The notes beneath the pieces were generated by a model. It was not told where the DNA came from and searched no databases. It saw only the letters and a program-made list of their open reading frames with translations. 64,000 bases of DNA from Rhopalosiphum padi (Eukaryota > Arthropoda > Insecta > Hemiptera > Aphididae). The DNA is taken from positions 84,112,152-84,176,151 of the forward strand of contig NC_083597.1 in the NCBI RefSeq assembly GCF_020882245.1. The letters are read 5' to 3'. Within the stretch, counting starts at the first letter, position 1; every line of letters starts with the position of its first letter. Positions 1 through 11,000 of this stretch are shown one piece after another. The translations under genes were made by a program, and so were the position numbers.

Positions 1-1021
1 TTTTTAAATAACTTTCGAAGAATTGTACAAATATTTGGTCTTTGAACTATTGTGGCCAGTAAGTCTGGTTCGACAAATATTTTCAAGTTCGATTTTCGAA
101 CAGTAAAAGATGTTTGATAGTTCGGTTTGAATTTTTTTCATGTCAAGTTTGAATTTCGAACCAAACTGAACATCAAGGGTTTGATTCGGTTCGGTTTGAG
201 ATTTGAACAGTTCGACCCATCACTAATTTTTAAATAAGTAGTTCTTTCACTACTTTAATACCTTTAGATTTTAATTCAAAGTCTTTACTTATGCTTTTTA
301 ATTTATTAAACTATTTTTAATAATATTGAACAGCTTATGAAAATAATAATAATCCAATATAACCGTTTAGTCCATATTCCATGTTTTTACATTTCTTATT
401 AATTAAATTAAATATTTTTATTACTATAGCATATTAGCATAATAAACATAAAAATGCCACAGCTGTTGTAATAATTGAAATAAAACCGAAAAACCAAAAA
501 TAAATTAGTTTATTTAGAATCAGATTGACAGAAAACAAATTAATGTATAAAAATGTGATTTCTATCTCGTTTATAAAAAATAAGCTTTAAATTTCCAAGC
601 CCTACTCATTAGTATAATAAATAAAAATAATTAAAAAAAAATTTATATAAGTAAAATATTTTATATTCTAGAAGAAAAATTATGATAAAAAAAAATTCCC
701 AATCTCTTAATTTATGCATATAACATTTGTTTTTTGGCTTAAAATCCCTCCATAGAGAATAATGTGTTTTCACTTGTAGAAAGAGTCGTCCAAAAATTAC
801 CAAAATTATTATACCTAGCTTTTCCTACAATATTACCTCAAAGATGAGTGAGTTTAAATCCTTAACATATTGTACTACAAAAATGGTGCTAATATCATGC
901 AATTTGTAATACTAAATTCCGATAACCCCATTATATGAACAACAAATTGTAAAAACAATTTAGATTAAAATTTATTTATTGAATTTTTTTAAATTTACAA
1001 CATTATTAATTATTATTTTAG
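1..1021. other. AT-rich intron or flank upstream of the visible Elongin B exons
   Basis: No exon was recognised here. The first Elongin B exon, which encodes the N-terminal ubiquitin-like strand pair, was looked for and not found, so it probably lies left of the window. Positions 1-225 carry a repetitive run of TTCGGTTC/TTCGAAC-type words ending near 'ttcgacccatcac', which looks like the end of a decayed DNA transposon. The rest is low-complexity A/T. Confidence 0.5.
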
Positions 1022-1334
1022 GTATCATTAAAGTAGCACCAGCAAATCAACAACTTTACTACAAAGATGAAATTATGGATGGGTCAAAAACGTTGTCAGA
1101 ATGTGGTTTAAATTCTAGTATTGCTAAGGCACAAAGTCCAGCTACTATTGGTTTAGCATTGAAGTAAAAACAAATAAATATTAAATCATTTGTTGTTTAT
1201 TCATTTTGTATGATATTTGTAGGATGGATAATGGAGAGTTTGAGCCATTAGAAATGGTCCCATACTCATTGCCACCTGAATTGCCATATGTGATGAAAAA
1301 CCAAGAAACTAATGGTCAAGAACCACCCATGTAA
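1022..1334 (+). CDS. EloB: Elongin B (transcription elongation factor B subunit 2), 3' exons only
   Basis: Elongin B is a small ubiquitin-like protein. It pairs with Elongin C as adaptor of Cullin-2/5 E3 ligases (VHL/SOCS-box type) and of the Elongin elongation complex. Two exons are visible: 1022-1163 and 1223-1334. The first begins after an AG acceptor at 1020-1021 and is entered with one base carried over. The donor GT is at 1164, the second acceptor AG at 1221-1222, and AAG is completed across the junction. The peptide contains QQLYYKDEIMDGSKTLSECG, then SPATIGLAL, then PPELPYVMK, matching the known [29 protein letters not shown] and PPELPDVMK segments in order. The stop is TAA at 1332-1334 and an AATAAA lies at 1504-1509. 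The N-terminal third is missing from the window. A retrocopy is unlikely because an intron is kept. Confidence 0.9.
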
Positions 1335-1961
1335 ACAGCAATCACTAAATAACATGTTCCAAAATGAGTTTTTTTTTTAATGGTTTATAAACAAGTGAAA
1401 AATAGCATCTCAGCTTAAACTAAGGATTTTTTTTTATGATTGCCAATTGGTTATAGTATTTTTTTTTTATTATATAACCTTATTTTATATTTTATTTATA
1501 ATCAATAAACATGTCATAACTATGAAAATGGTAACATAAACACTACAAATATTAAATAATTTACCAAGTCATTAAATTTGTTAATTTAAACATAATTGTT
1601 AAAAAAATTGTGTTAAAATTTAAAGTATTCAATATAAATATCTAAAATATAATTATTTAGTTTGTATATTATTTTCAAAAGAATAAAAAAAAAAAATACC
1701 ATAACTTAAACAAAAAATATTACGTACCTAAATATAATAAATGTTCAAATGTCTGTAAATCATGTGTATCATTATTGAGTGGAAAGCACTGAAAATTAAA
1801 AATATTTAATTATTTACAAGTTAACCTATTTTTTTTTTTTTTTTAAAACAATGTAAATATAAAAATTTAACTAAAACTATAATTTTTATGATTTGATATT
1901 CAAATAATATTTTAGTTTTAGAATTAGTTTTCAGGTTAGGAAATTAGACATATTATTGTAC
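1335..1961. other. Elongin B 3' UTR and AT-rich spacer
   Basis: The first part holds the likely 3' UTR, with AATAAA at 1504-1509 about 170 bases after the stop. The remainder is A/T-rich with homopolymer runs, and no further coding or structural signal was seen. Confidence 0.5.
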
Positions 1962-2120
1962 CAGTTGCGTAACCAGGATTTTTTCAAGGGGGGTGTCCGC
2001 CAGTAGCGTTTACAGTAGTTCTCCAATACATTTCCAAATTTGTTAGTATACTATGCACAAAAGTTACAGTTCAAAGGGGGTGTCCAGACACCCAAAACAC
2101 CCCCCTTGGTTGTGCCACTA
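1962..2120. mobile_element. hAT-type MITE, 159 bp, perfect 8-bp TSD
   Basis: The element starts CAGTTGCGTAACCAGG and ends in a degenerate inverted match, CCTTGGTTGTGCCACTA. It is flanked by a perfect direct repeat TATTGTAC at 1954-1961 and 2121-2128. An 8-bp TSD with CAGTGGCG-like ends is characteristic of hAT non-autonomous elements. The interior has no coding capacity and has a G-run and a C-run near the ends. Confidence 0.8.
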
Positions 2121-2248
2121 TATTGTACAGCTGAGAGTCTCCTATACCCTGCAAGTTTCCTCAAGTCTTACATTGTTGAACAGCACTATGTACTCAATAT
2201 CATAGTCATCAAAATTAATTAATTTAAAACTCAATTTCATGGTGTAAA

Positions 2249-2771
2249 TAGAGGCGTATTTATCTTTTTACGGCTATAGGCACCAAATTTGCTGCTCCTA
2301 TAATAGGTTAACAAGTTACAATACCCCCTCCAAAATACCTACTCTAAATATTAAATATATAAAGTATAGATAATAGTAGTGACTAGTGGATATCCATTTG
2401 AATTTTTAAACTATGTTTTTATTTTGATTATTTTATTTAGCCTACTTTGAAAGAAATGTTAATAGATGTACACTGAATTTTAATAAAAACCTATAATGAT
2501 AATTTTTATTAATTATAAACATCAATAATAAAACAAAATTATAACCATTGTTAGGAACATTAAGTATAACACTTCAATTTACAATATTTTTTATAATAAA
2601 AAGCTTTATTTTTATAATACAAATTAAAAGGTATACAAAACAGATGTTTAACTTTAACATCTTAACTAATCTATACTATACTACATCTACACTTAACTAT
2701 TTTAACTTTAAAAGCTGAAGTCTTGCTTTTTGATTTGCAAATGATTTTGTAATATCTTCATATGATAATGA
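2249..2771 (-). pseudogene. Decayed hAT element with transposase C-terminal tail
   Basis: On the minus strand, 2771 down to 2697 reads SLSYEDITKSFANQKARLQL and then a stop a few residues later. This resembles the C-terminal FANQKAR/FSKQKARKK tail of ZMYM1-like hAT transposases, and the nested hAT at 4162-5351 carries a related tail. The plus-strand start near 2249 (gaggcgtatttatctttttacgg) resembles a hAT terminal repeat. The remainder of the transposase was not found, so this is a fragment. Confidence 0.4.
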
Positions 2772-3638
2772 AATAAGAAGACGACTCAATTGTTAGAATT
2801 ACCATGTTGTTTCTTACCAACAAACCAATGTGTTAAATATAGTATTATCAAAAACTGTTTTCTATACAGTTTGGGAGATTAAATCTCAGTCAAAAGATGT
2901 TAATTCTTCTTTTTCCCCCAAGTTGTGCCATTTAATGTAGCCAAATATAAATTTAAGTAAAATAAGAAATGTGGTACCTATTTAAGTTTAACAAGTATGA
3001 CTTACGAGTTATTAGTAATTATGAATTTATATTCATACACAAATTATAAAAGTTGTAGTTTTTAGCCACCCAATCATCACTGCACTCATTTAGTACAATT
3101 TTTATAATTCAATGCAGTAGATATTAGAAAATTGGTAACTTGTGTCTCATAGTTTATAACAATATTTACTTTTTAATATTATTGTTAAATTACATGCTCA
3201 AATGCTCAATTATACATATACTAACCTCTCATTTAGATTATTGTTTTTAATAATGAATCTAGATTCTAGGTCTAAACATCCAACTTATAAAAAATCTGAA
3301 TAATTTGTTTATAATTAGGTATTTAAAAAAAATATTTCATTTTAAAATAGCTTGTTAAAAAAATAATTATGTATATATAAATAATATTTGATATTTCAAT
3401 TATAATATATCTGAGTACTGAATACAATTGTCAATAATATTATAAATAATCATAAAATATATATTTACTGCTTTAATTAAGTATTATATAATAATATCTA
3501 GTTTGCTACTACATTTAAAAATAGCTATCTCAATATATTTTTCCCTATCAAGAAGCGTATTTCTTATGATAAAATAGTTTAAGTTTTTCTTATGACTTAA
3601 ATTATTTTTCTTTTTTTGTGGTTGATTCATAATGGAAC
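2772..3638. other. AT-rich spacer
   Basis: No gene, RNA or clear repeat was recognised. The sequence is A/T-rich with scattered homopolymers. Confidence 0.5.
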
Positions 3639-4161
3639 AAATGCAGTTTAGTTCCCACACGATTTTTTCGATTTTTTTCTTTCAAAATATATGTTTTTAA
3701 ACACTGAATACAAAAGTCTAATTCAAAAATTCTCGCAAGTCATTATTTTGGAAGTTATATCTTTCCATAGTTTATGATTTTACGCATTTACGCATGCATG
3801 CTCGAAACGCTGTATACTTTGCTTTCCTACGTTTTCGTACTCGTTTGTCGCCTCTTAGCTCTTATTAATTATGTTATTTTATCTTGTTATAATATTATTA
3901 TCTAAAATAGTTTTGATGAAAAATTTAGATTATACTTATATTATTATATTTGACGACTTTCAAAAGGCAATATAACTGATAAATAATAATGTTTTATTTT
4001 CGTGAATAAATCCTTCATAATAATAAAACAAATTAACAAATTGTACTTTACAAAAGTTGATCAGCCTTCCCCGAAAAAAAATCCTGGCTACGCCACTACA
4101 ATATCCCTAAGCAGTGACTACTGACTACGCGTGTATCGGCAATAGTCACTATGCTCCTCGG

Positions 4162-5351
4162 CAGAGCCTGATTTACCAAATACCTATATGGTCCAGGACA
4201 AAATAAAAAATTAGGCCTATAAATTATAATGCAAATAAAGAATAAATATATACAAATACAATATGAATATCAAAATTATACTTAATTCTTTAAAGCACTT
4301 GTCAAAAAATTATAAACTACAATTATTTGTAATAAATTATTGAAAACTTTTTTTCTGGCCTTTTGTTTGGAAAATACATCTCTTATTTCATCAAAATCAA
4401 TACTTACCGTGACATCGCTTTCTATTGAAAATATTCCTAAGCCATCCACTTTTTCTTGATCCATTGATGACCTATAATGTATCACAAATTACATAATGAG
4501 TATCAATAATTAAATTTTGTCTTAAACTTTGTTGTCTCTCTTCAACATTTTTTTTTATTTTTCCATTTGTAATCAATTTGTTTTTCTATTATTAAATAGG
4601 ATTCATTTTCGTATATTTCAAAATTTTCTCGGACATTTTGTATAAAATCAAATAGAGAATTGTATAATGGCACTATTATCGATATATTTGTTGTTGAACT
4701 TTGTAGTTTTTAAAGTTAAATTTATTCGCTGTAAACAATTCCAAGTAACAACCATACTCGCCATTTCTCTTGTTCTTAGTTGATTTAAAATATGCTTGGC
4801 TTCATTACGAGTATTTGTATTTTCATTCATATCATTATAAATTTCAAAAAGAATTTTGGTAATTTCAGAATAGCCAAGGGTCAAGGCCTTAGTAGTATTA
4901 ACATTCGCTGACCAACGTGTCTGTAATGATGATTTTAAAGAAAGCATTCCCTTTGATTTAATCTATCGAAACGATGAGTTGATATCTATAGAAAAAAAAT
5001 TATATAATGTTTGAATAATACCGAAGTATTTAACTGCATTATTACAACTTTCAACAGCACGAACACCTATTAAATTTAATTTTATTCTATCTGCTCGCTT
5101 CTTAATTCTTGCACTATTATGTATATTAAAATTAAACTATCATTGTATTTTTGTTTTATGTATATATTTTATTAGGTAATTTGCCTTATTATTATGTCTT
5201 AGACAAAAATAATTTAAAAAAAAAGTGTTTATTTTAACAAAATAATATATTACATAGTATTAGTGTTAGTCACCGGCGGGCCTCTTGGCTACGTGGGCCC
5301 AGGACAAATGTCTATTTTGTCCGTGATGCGTAAATATACTATATAGCCCTG
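4162..5351 (-). mobile_element. hAT transposon, 1,190 bp, with perfect 8-bp TSD, nested insertion
   Basis: The element starts CAGAGCCTG at 4162 and ends AGCCCTG at 5351. It is flanked by CTCCTCGG at 4154-4161 and again at 5352-5359, a perfect 8-bp duplication typical of hAT insertion. Matching words inside both ends (ggtccaggacaaaat against gggcccaggacaaat) support paired termini. It carries only a broken transposase on the minus strand, so it is an internally deleted, non-autonomous copy. Confidence 0.85.
4282..4947 (-). pseudogene. hAT (ZMYM1-like) transposase remnant
   Basis: Two minus-strand open segments, 4947-4648 and 4485-4282, read as pieces of a ZMYM1-like hAT transposase. The upstream segment has LKSSLQTRWSANVNTTKALT, the typical region around TRW in the catalytic core. 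The downstream one has DFDEIRDVFSKQKARKKVF, the C-terminal tail. They are separated by stops, and the N-terminal zinc finger and most of the RNase H-like domain are missing. Non-functional, and confined within the TSD-bounded element 4162-5351. Confidence 0.7.
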
Positions 5352-5794
5352 CTCCTCGGCACCGTCGCTCCGCTCCGCAAATCGAAAATATTCCTCGACA
5401 GTCGACTTGTTATGCAAACCACCTCATGTAAGTCACAGGGTAAAAACAAAATATGTATTAATAATCATTAATATTAATACGAAAACGTATAGGAAAGCAA
5501 AGTATACAGCGTTTCGCGCATGCATGCGTAAATGCGTAAAATCGTAAACTTTAGAAAGAAAGAATAACTTCCAAAATAATAATTTACGAAAATTTTTTAA
5601 TTAGATTTTTGTATTTAGTGCTTTAAAACAATTAAAACACACATTTTGGGAAGAAAAAAATCAAAAAAATTGAGTGGGAACTAAACTGCATTTATACCTA
5701 AAAATTTTTGATAAAATTTAATTAGTAGGTACCTATTTAAAATGTTAGTTCAAGAAATTGTTTTCCGACCATTTACCATTTATGGATTGTTCTA

Positions 5795-6280
5795 TCTATA
5801 TGACTATATATATATAAAAACGGAGTCAAAATGTATAATAATTCTGAATTCATCAATTGAGAACGGATGGGCCGATTTGGCTCAAATTTTTTTTTTAATT
5901 GTTCGTAATTGCCAGGAGAAGGTTTTTACGAAAAAAATTTTTTTAATGATTGATTTTTTGATTCATGGAATGTTTTTTCGAATTGAATAAACTACAGCAA
6001 GTTTTAGCTTATAAAATTGTCCATATAACATAATTAATCGTTAAAATGGAGTGCCCGGCTAACACCAAAAATTGGATCAACACGGAAAAACGATTTTAAC
6101 GTGGGTTTATTACATAGTACATAAGCTTAACAACCTTATTACGCTCCCATAATTCCAACAGTAATGGTGGCCGAATAGGCTAAGGTGTCTTTGAAAGAGT
6201 GGTGAGCCCGCCTAAGATATCAAAACTTTTTTTTAATAGTATTTTCTTTTTGGCAAAACAACGTTTGCCGGGTCAGCTAG
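5795..6280 (+). mobile_element. Helitron-like non-autonomous element
   Basis: The right end shows three Helitron hallmarks: a stem-loop GGCAAAACAACGTTTGCC at 6252-6269 (6-bp perfect stem), then GGGTCAG, then CTAG at 6277-6280 followed by T. The proposed 5' end is TCTATATGAC at 5795, preceded by A, giving insertion between A and T. The interior (ggccgatttggctcaaa, ttgccaggagaaggttttta) has no rolling-circle replicase. The 3' end is much better supported than the 5' end. Confidence 0.65.
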
Positions 6281-6720
6281 TTACTTCAATTTATTGATTT
6301 CAAATATTTCAATTTGTTGACGGGACGATAATGTCTTTACTTTACAGTATGATTAAAGATTGTAGTGAGTCCGTTACTCAAGTAAACGTAGAATTCACCA
6401 TAAACTCAATTATAAATTTTGATTCGTTTAGAATGAATAATTCAGACACAAAAGTGATGTTTTACTACGCCGATTAACTCTTAAAAACCAACACCGAGGC
6501 ATTGATTAAAATTGTTTAGATCCTTCGTAATAATATTATAAATTAATAAAATAAAAATGTAAAAAAAACTGGTTTTTTTTTAAACCTTTGTAGTTAAAAT
6601 GTATTTTTCAGGGCATATTTTAAAATTATTATTTATTCATAGTTTTCTTATTTTTAATCAAACGCCGAATTCTAATTTAAATATTTGTTATCATCACTAT
6701 AAATCCATTATCAATGTCTG
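6281..6720. other. Spacer upstream of the PHF3-like gene
   Basis: No gene or repeat was recognised. Base composition changes from A/T-rich to GC/CpG-richer at about 6,740, where the promoter region of the next gene begins. Confidence 0.4.
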
Positions 6721-6739
6721 TTTTTCTTCCACAGTTACG

Positions 6740-7166
6740 TATTTTGTCCATGACGCAAAACAATGGCGGACGGTGCCTAAACACAAAATATCGCGACAGT
6801 GCACAGATCTGCGACTACTAATATCAATACGGTTAACAATAAGTTAAATCGAGAATTCGAGAAGACAAGAACCCATTACTCGGCGGGAATTTGGTAATCC
6901 GATCCCGCGAACGCCGTACCTGTAAATCTGTTGGCCTTTGCGCAAAAACAAAAAGTCAATAATGAAACAAATTGTACTCTAGATAAGCGCAGTAGCGCAA
7001 GTAGAACGGGCAATACCTACACTTGCACAGACCGCTGCGATGAGTTCAGACGAACGCGTCGGATCGTGTTGGCCAGCCAGCCAGCAGTGATAACGGCGCC
7101 GAACCGTCGGCGGTAGCGTTGAAGACTCGCAAGACTCGATTATATTCAATACCTGTGACCGAACCG
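6740..7166 (+). promoter_or_regulatory. CpG-richer promoter region and non-coding first exon of the PHF3-like gene
   Basis: This stretch is clearly richer in CpG than its surroundings and ends in a strong donor (gaaccg|gtgagt) at 7166/7167. The next acceptor, AG at 8027-8028, leads 13 bases later into the ATG at 8042. The simplest reading is a 5'-UTR exon ending at 7166. The transcription start cannot be fixed from sequence. Confidence 0.5.
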
Positions 7167-8041
7167 GTGAGTATATAATATTATTATTATCGTCGTGCCT
7201 TTTCGCGTTAATATTAAATATTTAATTGCAATATTATAATATTAGTTTTGGTTGCGCGAACATCGATTTTCGCGCGCCTATTTGTTGTGTGATAATATCG
7301 CTATACGTAATATTTTCTCCGGGATGTGTTTAGTATTGTGAATTTTTTTTCTCTCCGTCACTACTTCTACACACATACCATCTCCCTCCAACCACCACAA
7401 CAAGCTGTGTCCTTCGCCCGGGTTTCTGTGGCCCCGCGTCACCCACACTGTAGCCGTTGGAGGGAAAAATTTTCTGTTCACCTACCCGTTAGTAACAGTC
7501 GGTGTAACTTACGCATCGTAAACATTATAATTATTATTATTATTATATACGTAATACAATAATAATAACAGTATAACACTAAGATTGTTTATTTTGTTTT
7601 CATGCTGATATCAACATCGAGTGGTAAATTGTTATACAAATTACCAGTGGATTTTTATTTTTTAACATTACATATTTTTACCGTCTAAGACAGGTTGATG
7701 ATTATTAATTTATTATTATAAATTATTTTTTATGAAGAGATAATTCCCTCAATACATTACAAAATTGTATTGTGATTTTAAAATATATTTCACTGATCAT
7801 TTTGGAATAATTATAGTAGTAACAATATTGTAGATTGAACTTTAAAAAAACTTAATCATGTTTTTTGTTAACATTTAATTTGTATTTTAAATATTATACA
7901 ATTTTATATATTACATTTTTTTGAGTGTATGATAGGTAGTTTATATAGTATATTTATTTATTGAGATTTTATGTTATTAAATTTATATTTTATTAAATTT
8001 TTTTTAATGTACTTCATAATCTTTTTAGGTGATATTTTATT

Positions 8042-11000
8042 ATGTCGTGTTCAAGAATAACTGAGGTAGCAGATGAAGAACAAGAAGATGAAGAAGCTGA
8101 TGATACTTTAGTAGTAGTTGTTAAGCCCGATGGTACAGTTACTATAGATCAAGAAATATTCAATAGAGTTTTGGGTAAGTCATTATACATTTATAAGTAT
8201 TTTAGAACTTAAGGGTAAATCATTTCATACATTACATATATCTAGTTGTTGTTTTATTTTCATGTAATATACTGTGTTTGCAGAAACCAGGTTCACTTTA
8301 TCGTTCATTAACTGTAAATATTTTTCAATTTTGTTTGCGGTACGTTAAAGTAGACTAATGGATCTTAAATTCCTATCACTTACAATTTTTTTACTCATGT
8401 ATTTTGTGCATACTTAACACAACCTCTTTTTTGAATGGCAATCCTATTTTGAATTGATCAATTTTTTCCGAGCAATTTTGATCTATCAATATATTCTAAC
8501 CCCAAAATTGGTGAAATTAGAGCTAGGTATAACTTTAAAAAAAATGTATTAAATTTTATTTTTATTTTTTTAAGTTGTGCATATATTTTGTTTGAAATTT
8601 AGAATTGTATTCACTGAAAATAACTGTTTTTATAATATTTTTATATTAAATTATGTAATTTCTGTAATTTCATAATGTGTAATAATAAAATGAAGAAATA
8701 ATTCATAAATAGTAAATAATTAATTACTTGAATAATTAGAAATGGACCGGTTCTTAGAAAATTTTCGGGTCTGGTTCCAAAATATTCCCCTTCGATTCTT
8801 AATACCAGAACCGGCACTAGCCCATTCCTATTAATAATAAATGTATAATGTATAATATGGTGTTTAGAACAAAAAAATATGTTAAACATAAAAAAATTGA
8901 ATAAATTCCGTGTTTGAAGCATACAATATATTATATATATTTAAAATGAAATTATACAAACATTTTTTTTTTCATTATTATATTTATATTAGTTGAGATA
9001 TTTTATATATTTATAATTTATACAGAATTTAAATCTTATATTATTAATTACATATTTTAATTATTTTGACTCGTAACTGATATTTTCAAAATTATTCCTG
9101 CTTCAAGTCTAGTCATATAATTTAATCTTATATTGTTGAACTTCTTTTTTTAGAAAATAAAAAGGAAACCATGAATATTATCCATTTTGAAAACAGCAGT
9201 AATACAGGCATTACTACCAATCCAGAAAATGGAGAGCCCGAAATCAATTTGACTGTGCAAGGATTTTATCCTTCTATTTCTACCCAAACATTCTTATCCC
9301 AAGGTAAGATAATATAAAATTTAATCTAGATACAAAATAATTGTCTGGGGCATGTTATAAATAAAAAACAAATATCAAATTAATTATTTACAGTGGATTT
9401 ACTGAGTATTTAAAGTTAGATAGCTGGATAAGTGTACCAACATTTTGAGTAAATCACTTGAATCTTATAAACTTTAAATTCCTTTAAATTATTTGTTCAA
9501 TAACTTCTGGTTCAATATTCATTTTTTACATTAAAATCCACATAGTACTATATCTAAACGTAAGCATTTATATTACTATTATACTACGTTATTTTACTTT
9601 AGTTCATGTCTGAGGAAAAACAAATTACCAGTCAGTAGATTTGTTTTATTATTTAAAATATTTTAATTTTAAATTAGTTTCATGTAAAGCATAATAAATA
9701 ATTAAATCGGTTTAATATATTTGAATGCTGAACCTTTTTTTTTAAATTATTAAAATATTTGGTCAAGATACATTTAATTGTCTAGGTATTAGTAATATGC
9801 TAGATTTAATTAATTTTAACACATGTATACTATGATGTAACTACATCCAAAGTAACTAATTTATTTTGATTATTTTTAGCCAATGAAAATAGTGATATGG
9901 CAACAGCTAATACTATTTATTTGGATCATTGTTACTACAAGGATTGCCCACCAAACCCATCAGAAAACACTTCTGATTCTCAGAATACACTCTCTACTGG
10001 AATGCAACATATTACAAGTAATCAATATAATGATTAACTTAAGTACCTAATACGTTTTAAATTAAAATTAATATTTTAGATAAATTAAAAAAATCAAATA
10101 CTGTAAACAAAAATGAAGAAATTGAAGAAATTACTGTTTCAATGGATGATTGTAATTTTAACAATTCATTGTGTGTAGTTTTGGAAGGTATTTATTAAAT
10201 ATTACAATAATTTATATTAATATTTTGTAAACTTATTAAAACATTTTTTTTTTTTTTTAGATATAAAATCAGCCATGCCATCAATAATACCCAATAATAT
10301 CCCAGAAAGTAATTTACCAAACAACAAAAGAATGCTAAATTTAAGAGTTGGAAAAGTACTTACAAATATTAATTATTAAAAAGACTAAAATAGATTTTTT
10401 AATGAATGTGAATACTAATAATTTTTATTAATCTAGAATGAAAAACCAAGAAATAAGGGTCCTATATCATTTAAAAATACAATAACTAAAAAGAAACCAG
10501 TTGAAATACAAAGTAGTCAATCCGGTGATAAAGCAAGAGTTACAAAAACAGTTAAACGTTTGTTACCAACGGTAAGATTAATATTTATATACTTAGTATT
10601 ATAACAGTAAAAACAATTTTAGTTATCTATCTAAAATACCTTATCTAAGATTCTAAGACAAAGCATAAAATTATATTTTTTAATATAGCATGCAATTAGT
10701 ATTTATTTTTATAAAATAAATATTTATTAGGTGTGCACGTTTATTTTAATTATTATTTTTATTGGCAATTGTTTTAATTATTTTATAAAATTAATGGTTG
10801 ATTAATTAAACATTAAAATTAATTTTCTATTTTAATATTGAATTTGACAATTAATTAATATTAAATAATTTGATTATTGCTGTTAACAAAATAATTCAAT
10901 TTTGTACTTTTAAGTATTAATGAACCTTTTGATGATTATGTACTTATTATTAATTAAGTAACTAATTTTGAGGTACAAAATTATATTTAAAATTTTGTAA

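Larger units (their letters stand above)
3639..5693. repeat. Inverted-repeat DNA element (about 200-bp arms) split by a hAT insertion
   Basis: The two ends are long inverted repeats. The left arm begins AAATGCAGTTTAGTTCCCAC at 3639, and the right arm ends with its reverse complement, GTGGGAACTAAACTGCATTT, at 5693. Inside both arms the shared words 'acgcatttacgcatgcatg', 'gctgtatactttgctttcct' and 'acgttttcgta' recur in inverted order, so the arms extend about 200 bp (to about 3845 and from about 5478). No convincing TSD was found. The left arm is followed by the end of another MITE (ggctacgccacta, about 4085-4097). Removing the nested hAT leaves about 0.86 kb, so this is a non-autonomous foldback-like element. 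Confidence 0.75.

Noticed and set aside
979..1167. A free-standing small secreted protein starting with a hydrophobic stretch at 979
   Set aside because: There is no ATG. The hydrophobic part lies in the intron before the AG at 1020-1021, and the remainder is Elongin B exon sequence.
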